38,570 nt of DNA from a virus. The DNA lies in IMG/VR virus record IMGVR_UViG_3300025585_001602, positions 1 through 38,570 of that record; one strand, given 5' to 3'. The position numbers and the translations under genes were made by a program. Of this stretch, positions 1 through 9,600 are shown piece after piece (within the stretch, counting starts at the first letter, position 1; the number at the start of each line of letters is the position of its first letter). The notes beneath the pieces are model-generated. The model was not told the origin of the DNA and did no database searches. It was given only the letters and a program-made list of their open reading frames with translations.

Positions 1-471
1 CAGTTCTCCCCATCGTATCAGGCGGGAGTAGACCGACGACACGATACTGCAAATCGAGTTGACGTAGCTCGGCTTGCGGTCCTCGGCGAGCATTGCCTTC
101 TGGAAGCGCGCGATGTCTACCGGCTGGACGGACGCCAGTGTTGGGCACCCTGTCACGCGCCAGAAGCACTCCCAGGCGCTTTTGTTGTGGTAAATGGTAC
201 GCTCAGAGGAAGATGTCTGGTGCTCCAGGTAGAAATCCCAAGCGTCATCGGGGGTGAAGTCCTTGACTGCCAAGTCGAGCGAGAACCGCGAGCGTAGCAG
301 CTCTACCGCGAGGGCGTCGCGAATTTCCTTGGCCAGCTTCGGGTCGGAAGTCTGTGTCGAGCGCATGATCTGCTTGCCGTCAACCCCGCGCCATTTCATT
401 GTCCAGAATTGACTACCCTTGCGCTTGAATAATGACACGCCGCGCTCTGCAATCTGCTTCTTTATCGCCAT
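1..471 (-). CDS. int: Tyrosine-type site-specific integrase, N-terminal part (C-terminus beyond the left edge)
   Basis: The visible 157 residues begin MAIKKQIAERGVSLFKRKG and continue with a short basic beta-strand region (FWTMKWRGVDGKQIMRSTQT), then a helical region from about residue 70 to 150. This is the layout of the arm-binding N-terminus plus SAM-like core-binding domain of phage tyrosine recombinases. The catalytic domain (R-H-R-Y) would lie outside the window, so catalytic competence cannot be judged. The ATG is supported by a GGAGGA ribosome binding site 6-8 nt upstream and a sigma-70 promoter at 497-526. The gene is transcribed away from the late operon end. Its presence implies a temperate phage that integrates by site-specific recombination. 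Call by fold pattern; no homology search was possible. Confidence 0.82.
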   Translation of the reverse strand, partial: MAIKKQIAERGVSLFKRKGSQFWTMKWRGVDGKQIMRSTQTSDPKLAKEIRDALAVELLRSRFSLDLAVKDFTPDDAWDFYLEHQTSSSERTIYHNKSAWECFWRVTGCPTLASVQPVDIARFQKAMLAEDRKPSYVNSICSIVSSVYSRLIRWGEL

Positions 472-496
472 GAATCGTCCTCCGCTTAGTCGATTC

Positions 497-526
497 ATGG
501 TAGCTTTGTGGTAGCAGGTCTGTCAA
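497..526 (-). promoter_or_regulatory. Sigma-70-type promoter of the integrase gene
   Basis: On the minus strand a perfect -35 TTGACA (526-521) is followed by an 18-nt spacer and TACCAT (502-497) as -10. The predicted start near 490 gives a leader of about 20 nt that contains the GGAGGA ribosome binding site of the integrase. The same -35, spacer length and -10 hexamer recur in front of the putative small terminase gene at 33548-33577. Confidence 0.6.
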
Positions 527-649
527 TTCAAATCGTTAAGTGTTGCGCAGCAACGACTTACATTGGTAAACACGGGAAACCTATTGTTGACGCAGTATAC
601 TTTACCCTATGTAAACACTGGATTTACATTTCAAATCGTACCTGATTTG
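527..649. promoter_or_regulatory. Palindrome-rich intergenic region between the integrase and the giant virion gene (operator or recombination-site candidate)
   Basis: The space from 472 to 674 holds no gene. It contains three inverted repeats: 537-560 (TAAGT/ACTTA arms with GTTGC/GCAAC inside and a one-base bulge), 609-629 (ATGTAAA, 7-nt spacer, TTTACAT, perfect) and 632-649 (CAAATC, 6-nt spacer, GATTTG, perfect). The 10-mer TTCAAATCGT occurs twice (527-536 and 630-639), and GTAAACAC occurs near 566 and 611. The first copy abuts the integrase -35 box. None of the palindromes is followed by a U-tract in either direction, so protein-binding sites (repressor, excisionase or integrase arm sites) fit better than terminators. 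Confidence 0.5.
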
Positions 650-674
650 AGTGCCATTTGGTAGCATATTGGTA

Positions 675-3600
675 TCAGTCGTTCGCCTTCATCTCCCTGA
701 TGATTGCCCTCGGAGTGGTCGCTTTTAGCTTCTCCTCGGGCGTACCGTAGGTCATGATCCAAATGTCCTTAAATCGCCTAAGTGCGTCCTCTATGCCGTA
801 TGTCTGTGTCAGCAGCTTTTCCTCTCTAAGCACAGGCGCCAGCTTGCGCCACACGGTTATTTTGTTAGCATCCTTCCCGGCAGACTCTACAGCATCCCGC
901 AAGACGCTTCCTAGACGCTCTGAGCGTGCAGCCTCGTCAGCCATCAGAGTAGACTTCTCCCTACGCAAACGCTGCTCCACACCCTTGTCAGAAGCTCTGA
1001 CATACCGACGCATGATCGGCCCAATGACCGGGACGCGCCCAATCTCATTGATCATGTCATCCTTCGTTTCGTCGCTAGAGAAGTTTATGACTGTACTGAA
1101 ATACTTGCGAGCCTCGTACTCCACTGCCTGCTTTACAGCCTCTGGCACTTCCCCGCGCATTGCTGGTGCGACCACGCCTGCGGCCATCGCTCCACGATCA
1201 ATGGCGGGCATGCCTCGGTAGGTATCATAGGGGCTCACGCCACTCGCAAGCAGCATCAAGTCCAGCATCATTGCTGGTAGTGGTGCCAGGCTATCAGGCT
1301 TTGCAGGTGCTTGGTTAATGGCGGTCCTGCCGATCTCGTCAATGTCGATTCGCTCGCCAAGAAGCGGGCGCGTGGTAGCCCATGCCAGCCCGCCAAAGAA
1401 GATGCCAGTGTGGTCAGAAGGTAGCGGGATGTAGGTTGGGGTGCCATCCTTAGTGAAACCGAGCGGGATGACAGTGTAATTCATCAGGTCGCTGTCAGGG
1501 ACGGTGTTGTAGAAGCGCTTCAACCAGTCCTCTTCCTCATCCAGCCCGAGCAAGTATCCAAGCATGCCCAACTGTAACCCGCGCATTAGCAGCTTGGGTG
1601 CAATGTCCACTGCGGCAACCTTGAACATGTAGGCTAGCTTCTGCTCCTTGGCCGCCTTGTAGGTAGACCGCAAACCTTGAATATTGATGTTAGAAAACAG
1701 GAACAGCCCGTTCATTGGCCTGCGCCAACGTCCACCGGCCAGCGCATCAGGTGTGCCAGCCATAGTGCGCACGCGCTCCGACACCCTCATGACGCCCTCG
1801 CGCTCAATGTAGCCCTCATTGATCATGCGGTAAGCGTTCGCCGCCTTGCTCCACCGCTCGAAAAACAGGTTCCACGTCTCGACGCCATCCTTTGCTTTCG
1901 TCAGCACGCGCAACAGTACATTCTTGTTGATGTTCTTCTCCCCTGCTAGTCCATGAATGTGGGCCATGCGCTCGACTTCCGTTTCGTAGTCGGCCTGATT
2001 GGCTGCGTCATAGGCAAGGTTGGGGATGAGCATGTTGTTCTTGTAGGCAAACTTGGTGAGCATAGTGGACTCACCTTTCACCGCGTCGATGTAGGCATCC
2101 TGCCACGTCCTGCGCAGGCTGTTGATGACCGGGATTGGGTTTACCCCTGGCGTGTTCTTGTAACCGGTCGCTACATCCTTCATGAAGGCAACCGGCCCAA
2201 AGCCGGGATTCCACGTCGTAAGCGACCTCCTGAACCACCCTGACACCCACATGTTTTGGACGATCTTGGTAAAGTTGTTCATCTCGACAAGGTTCGTCTC
2301 GTATGCCAGCGCGATGGCGCGGTCGATGATTACTGCTTGTAACTTCCCGTCGAGTGAGTACTTCATGAGTTGCTTTGTTGGGTCAGTTGGCTCCTTGTAG
2401 ACAATCTCCCCGCCACTCCTGCGCGACATCGGCGCGTCCTCTACTTCACCCAATTCCTTGCCCACATCAATGACAGTCATCTTTGCCTTGTTCTTCACCG
2501 CTTGCCGAATCAAGGCCATGTCCTTGAGCATAGTGGCGGTAAAAACGTTCTCGACCTCCTCGAACGTGCCGGTCTGCTGAAAGATTCTGCTGTTATCGGC
2601 ATTGGACTTTGTGGAGTAGAATTCCTCGATGTACTTGATCACATTGAACGTGGCGTAGTTCTCATTGTCCTCGATCATCTTCAACAGTTCAGGTGACAAC
2701 AATCGCGAACCGCGCAACTCGGGGAAGATGTACTCCTTGCGCAGATCGTAATACTCGTCTGCTGCCTTCTTGAGTGCTGCCATAGCCTCGGGACCATACT
2801 TTGCCTCCATATCCTTCATGCCCGTCTCTGCTTCTGGCTCAGTGACGCCCAACGGGTTGAAGAAGTACTTGCGCTCGGTTGACGTGCGCCGGAAGAACAT
2901 GTACAAGCCCAACTGATTCCCGTCCATTCCAAATTTTTTAAGGGGGTTCAGGACCATCTTGTGAATATCACGCTGAAACTGATGCTGTGTCGAGTTGATG
3001 TGCTTCATGTCGCGCAGCCACAAGTATGGGTCGAGTATTTCACTACCAGTACGATAGACAGCAGCCTGCTCGTCGATGAGTGTGATCTTCATGTCGCGCC
3101 AGAATTTCTGTACCTGTTCCCATAGGGGTGGGTTCTCGCGCTTGTTTTTGGCTTTGCGCTTTGCATCGCCAAGACGCTGCATCTCTTCGACACGATCCAC
3201 CACAGACTCGCTGTATTTTCCGTCGTGCAGTTCGGTCTGAATCTGCTCGTAGAGCGCCTTTACCTCGGGGTTGCGTTCGAGGTAGGCGAAGAATCCACGC
3301 GAGAATTCGGGTGCCTTCATCTTGAACGCCTGCGGATTATTCAGCAGGACAGACATCGCCTCGGCGTAGAGTTCTTTTGCAGAGTAGCGATACTGCGTGT
3401 ACTTCTCGTTATCGTTGGCGTCGAAGGGATTCCACCAATGCGTGAGCGCCTTGAGTTCGTCGCGCACGCCGGGGTAACTGACATCCCATGCGTCCATCAG
3501 CTTGGACTTGATTTTGTTCTCCAGCAAGAGGCCGCGATTCTCCGCTTCCTCGATGAGACGGTAGCGATAGTACGCAGAGGTGTAGAATCCCTTGCGGTCG

Positions 3601-6600
3601 TCGCCCTTCTCGAAGGGGCCATAGTCACGGGCGGCGTCGATGGCTGCTTCCTTGCGCCACTTCGCCCGCTCTTCTTTGGTGAACGGCTGCTCCAGCGATT
3701 CAGGCTCGGGCGCCATTGATGTCTTGAAGTGCCGTTGCAACTTTGCAATCCTGCCCAGCACGTTGCCGCGCGACATGGTTTCGTCTGGCAGGTAATCAAT
3801 GAGATGCCCTAGCTCGTGCGCCATAACGCGGCCAGCATAGTCTGGGTCGCGCAGGTAGGCGTTCATGACGTGTATGGTGCGATTGCCGGAGCGTTCGCGG
3901 TCAGTCGTGACAACCACCTGCTCAGGGTCAACGCCAAGCTCCTCGGCGACTGCATCGAGGAAGTCCGACTTCTCCTGCTCGTCGAACGGGGACTTGCTCG
4001 TCTGTTCTGCAACGCGCTCGCCGATGGCTAGATCTGCGCGAAGGCGAATCGTAGTGTCACCGACGCCGTGCATGAACACGCCCAGGCGCTCAGGCTTGCG
4101 TGGGAATCTCTTGACGACTTCGGGGTTCCTGCCGAGCAGCTTCTGAATCATACGGACCATGGCTGTCTGTGGGACGCGGTATGGGGTATCTCCCTCGTCA
4201 TCCGTGACTTGCTCGCGCGTTGGGCCGGAAGCGGGGTACTCGCTCCTATTGGCGTCAACCTTACCTGCGGCGCCGAAGGGGTTGATGGCTGCGCCACTGT
4301 TGCCGAGACGGCGGTATTCGATGGCGAACCGCTTGGCGTAGGCGCGCGCGTGCTCGCCGATGTCGCGGACTACTTTCGCGATGAAGTCTGTGGCGTTCTT
4401 TGCCGATTCATAGATGACTCGCAGGTGCGGCTTGGCGCGGTCGTAGGCGTCCTTGGAGAGCTTGGATCCCGCAGTGATGATTGCGCGCAATGCCTCCACG
4501 GGGTCAATGCTTGTTTCGGCTTTTTGTGGCCCTTGCCCCTTTTGGCGCCGAATGTCCGCGACCTGCTCCTCGATAGTTACAGGGCTACCATCGTTCATGG
4601 TTTGGACTGAGTTTGCCGGGAATCCAGATTCTACTCTCAGCTTTGAAGATTCGCTCTTCGCCCTTGCTCCGAGAGGGGCGAGAGGGGCGATCCCTTCTAT
4701 CGGTTTGCCTGTCAGCCTTTGATGGACAGCGCTTGCTGCTTCCGGGGAAACAACAGTCACCGATCCGTCTTGTGGAACAACGATCTTGATCGGGCGTTCC
4801 GGTGTCGCCTCTTCTGCGTGCTCACGCAACTGCTGCGCCACGTACTGTTCTTGGCTTGGCTTAAACCCGGTGGCCTCTTTGACCTTCTTCTTGTCTGCTG
4901 CGACAAAAGCCTCTTCTTCTGGCGTTGCGGTGACTACGACAGGTCGTGGCTTGCGGGACTCGCGAGCCTTTTGCAACGCTATATCAGCCCTCATTAGTTC
5001 GGCTCGCGCATCATCAACAGCTTTCTCAGCCTTGGCACGCGCTGCCTTGGACTTGCTGCGATAACGATTCGACTCGGCTTCTTTGACTTTTTGGCGCGCT
5101 TTGGTGCCCAGATCGAATAGGCGAGACACTTCCTCTTCTGTGGCAATGGGAGACTCAATCGCCTGTTCTGCTGGCTGTTGCATCTCTGTACCAGCCTGCT
5201 TCGCTACAGGGGTTGGTGAGGCGTCTTTCTCAGCAGGGAAGGTCTGTGTCACTTCTCGCTTCGTTACGCCAGCAGACTCTTTGGGGTCCGTGACCTGATC
5301 CACAACCGCTACCTTCATCCCATTATCGGTGGCAAACTTAACGTAATCCTCCAGCTTGCGCACAGGAAAGCCTGCCATGAGTGCTTCGCCGCGACGAGTC
5401 AAAGGGAGTCCCATGACATCTGCTGCTGTCTGAGCGTCCTCATAAAACAACTCATAAAAGTCGCCCATACGAAACATCAAAAGCGCGTCGCTTGCCTGCT
5501 CTTTCGCTTCGATGAATTGGCGAATAACCGGGGATGCTTTGGACTTGTCAATGTCGCGCCATGACGGAGTTGCCTCCTTGCCTGCGAAACTTTTCGGCTT
5601 GCCCTTGGCCTGCTGCTCGACCGGAATCGGAGATACCTCGGGCTTTCGATCTACCTTCGGGGCAAACCTTTTTCCCGAGAGCTGCTTGACTTGTCCCTTC
5701 AACTCCATGAGCGTTAGCGTAGTCAGGGCGTCTCGAACTGAGATCTTGTTAGCAAGAGCTACCTCATCAACAAAAGACCCCTCACTGGACAGCGACTTTA
5801 GAACACGAGCTTCTTTGTCGGTGACACTTTCAGATTCAGGCGCCCCCTCCGCCGCCTTCATCGCCTTCGTCGCCGCCGCCTTGGTCTTGTGCCCGAGTGA
5901 GAGCGTCTCGCCGTCGCGCTGAACCATCCACGTGCCGTCGTTGTCCTTGACGGTGGTCAGGGTGGGAGTAGTGACGGGCTGCTCGGTAGGTTTCGCATCC
6001 TTCCCCACCAGCCTGTCGAACGCCTTGTTCTGCCCCTCGGAGACCACAGGCTCGGCCTTGCCCTCGATGGCGGCGAGGTTCTGCGCGGCGGTCTGGAGCG
6101 TCTGGGTGCGGGATAAAGGTTGAGTGCTATTCTCAAGCCTTGCAGCTTGGTCTCTCATATCATGGATGCTTTGAGATAATGTGTCGCCTTTGTAGGCTAT
6201 CCACTCCCCACCAGATTCTTTCTGATATATAGTGAATCGATCTACAGGGGTCCCATCTTTGCGCCTAGCAACGTACTCTTTTGAACGCACCCCCATAGAT
6301 GGTTTGTCTTTGCCTTTAACGCCGCTCTTATCAGATACAGTGTCTAATGAGACTGGTACTCCTTTGTAAGACAATCCTCGCCTATCCTGTCCAGTCTGCT
6401 CGGAGGGTTGCGCGGCGGTCTGTAGCGCGGACTGGCGGGCGTCGGAGGCTTCCCTAAAGAACGCCATGTCCGAGACCTTGACGTATCCATCAGGCAGCTT
6501 CATGCCGAACTTCTCAAGATCGCGAACAGGTATATTCGCTCTTGCCTCTATGGCAGAAGTCAGTTTGGCAAACTCTCTTGCAGCCAAAGCTCCTTGCGAC

Positions 6601-9600
6601 ATTCCATCCCGTAGTGCCCCATTATAGGCTTGATCTTTTGGTGAAAGACCGCTTGGTAAATCCGGGAATGGTCCATCCGGTTTGCTTACACCAGACTCAA
6701 AACCTTTCTGAAACGCATTTCGCAAGACGTTTGTTTTGAAGCTGATTCTCGGTTTCCCAGTACCTTTTTGTGGAGCACCGGTCAGGAAAGCTATTGCGTT
6801 GCCAATGTGCTCAGGAGTCATTTGTGACTGCGCTGCTGTTGGTGAATCCTTCTCCCCGTACTTCGCCGCGAGGTCGGGGTAGTCGGCGAGGACGGCGGGC
6901 GGGACGGGCTGGCCGTCGCGGAGGGCTTGATTAACAAGTTCACGATGATATGGTTTGGCTATTTTTGCGTTGGCTCTTGCGGCAAACCCTCCTGACGCAG
7001 GAATGGCCGCAGACTGCTTAACAAACTCCTCCCTCGTCATCTCCCACGGCTGCTTCTGCGGAGCGGGTTCACTTCCCTCCGTGAGCCTGTCGAACGCCTT
7101 GTCCGGCTTGGCCTGCGCCGTGCCCGCGTCGATGTCCGCCATCTGCTTGCCAATGGTGTTCAGCAGGCCAGGGGTCTTGGATGGGGGCTGTGGTTGTTCA
7201 GCCGGGAACATCTCATTGAACGCATCCGAGATTTTCTGATTCCCCCCCATTTCCACGGCACGCCTGATAAGGTCTGGTGAAACTCCTTCCCTCTTTAGTG
7301 CGCGTAGCCACATTTCTGCGGCTGCATTTCGACCGTCACGGGCTTTCGTCACAAGATATTGAAGCATCTTCTTCGGTGTTACGTCACGAAAACCCTTTTC
7401 GCGTTGCCTCGCATCAAGCCCCTTAACTAGCAGCCGGTTCTTGGTTTCGCGGGTTGTGCCAAAGAAGGTGGGGAACACCTTGCGATCGGCCACGAGGTTT
7501 TTGTCCTTTTCAACGGACTCTAGCAGCGCAGTCAGTTTCGGTGCTATTTGGCGCGCCTTCTCAGGATTCGTGATACGGTCAACGTTGAATTCAGCGATGA
7601 TCTCATCGGCGGAAAGCAGGTAATTAAAGAAGCGCACATCAGCATTTTTTGTTGAACTGACAGTCTCGCGCAAACCGGGATAAAGGGACTGCTCAATAGC
7701 CTGCAATTCCGCAAGCACAACGGGGTCGCTGTTGACCTTATCCCCAAGCAGCGAGTGTGAAGCATGACCTAGTTCATGCGCGAGCACGCGCCCCCGATCT
7801 ACACCCTTCACGCTACTACTGATCGCCACCCCGCCGTGAAAGTGTGCGCCAAGCCACGATGGAGACCACAGCGACTTCACGTTGGATATGGACGCACCGT
7901 AGGCATTCGATACCCGCTCGTTCATATCCTCGGGCAAATCTATTTCCTGCCTCTGATAGCCGATAGCCTCAAATCTCTTTTTCGACCGATCTTTGTCGAG
8001 AATGTTCCCTTCTTCTTTCCCTCCAGAAACCGAGTTGAACCCACCTTTCTTTACCACCAAGTCTGGTACGCTGCGAGCGTTCTGCAAGCTGGGCTGCGAC
8101 GGTGGAGAGAATTCAACCTGCTTCTCAAGAGTCTCGTTGAACTTGTCCGTTTGTTCGATTACGGGCAAGGAATCTGCTTTGTTGCCCTGCGGTTTAGGAA
8201 GGACACCGGGCGTGGGGGCGGGCAACTGTCCAGCATTGCTGGACAGTTCAGGTGCGGCAGTCTTGGAGGGGGGGGATGGTTGTTCATCTCGGTTGAGTTC
8301 AAAGACACGACGCGCTCTGGTGGCCCTATCTCTTGCTTGGTTAGCCTTTTCGCGAAGGGTTTCAAGAATCGACTGATACTTCGGGTGATCTTGTTCAACC
8401 CCAGGCACCTGCCGTTCGGCACTTGCGGCATCTGCTTCAATTTGCTCCACCAACACTGTAGCTACATCTTCGCGTCCCATATCCAACGCTGTTTTTATTC
8501 CAAGGAATCCTGCTGTCTCCCCACCGTCAACACTGGTCCCCCCGGAAATTCCAACCAGACCTAACAATATTTCTAAGGGTGACGCTTCACTTCCAAGAAT
8601 TTCACCTCTACCAAAACGCTCATCTTGAATTGCCTCCTTCTCATCAAGAATCGCATCACGACGCTGTTTCAGCGTGGGTGCCCCCTGCGGTTCAGGAAGG
8701 GCACCGGGCGTGGGGGTAGTGAAGGGTGAAGAACCTTCGGGCGAACGAAGATCTGGGTAAAGTACATCGACCGAATCACCGGGTTCCCTTGTTCCATACG
8801 AGAAACCGTCCACCCGAGAAGTGTCGAACTCAGAATCCATCCGTTGTCGCGCTACCGTGCTCGCGTCCATCGCTTCTTGGTGCGTATAGAACGGGCCAGC
8901 AACAGGGCGCATGGCATTATCAGGGTTAGCCGAACGGGCGAACACATAGATGTCCTTGCCCCGCGCTTCTGCTGGGGTATTAACTCTGCCCTGCTTCCTG
9001 TTTGCGATCTTTTCGATACGCGCCTTTGCTGCACGGGCCTTCTCGTTTAGCGGCTCCCAATAAGTCTTGTTTTGAGCATTCGAGTAGGCATTGCTACCAT
9101 AAATGACATTACCTTCGGGGTCAGACCAAGCAGCTTCCCCTGTATTGAATCTTGCTTTACGAATCCTATCCCTTGTGGCGTACAGGTCATCCGTAGACAT
9201 GCGCGAGTATCTGGCAATCGCGTTGTCTCGATACTGCTGCGGAGTGTCAGCGATCATCTCCAGAACAACGTCTGGCACATCTTTGCGGCCAACGACATTG
9301 CCATCGCGAAGGAACTCGATCCTTAGACCGCTCTCGCTCGAATCTGCTTCCCATATCCTGAACGACTCATTTGCTGTTGCCTGAGAATTGGACGGCGTAG
9401 CTTCCTGCCCAGTAGTCAAGTCATCCTTGACAACTGCCTGCTCGGGCTGCGGTGCTGGCATCTTCCAACTGTCTTGTGCAGCCTTTAAGGATTCATTGCC
9501 ATCCTGAAATTCTTTAGTCTGAGCAAGGCGATCCATTGCCCCCTTGTCGGGAGTGCGATAGCCTTGGTCGGCCATTTCTCTTAGCGCATCTTCCGCTGAG

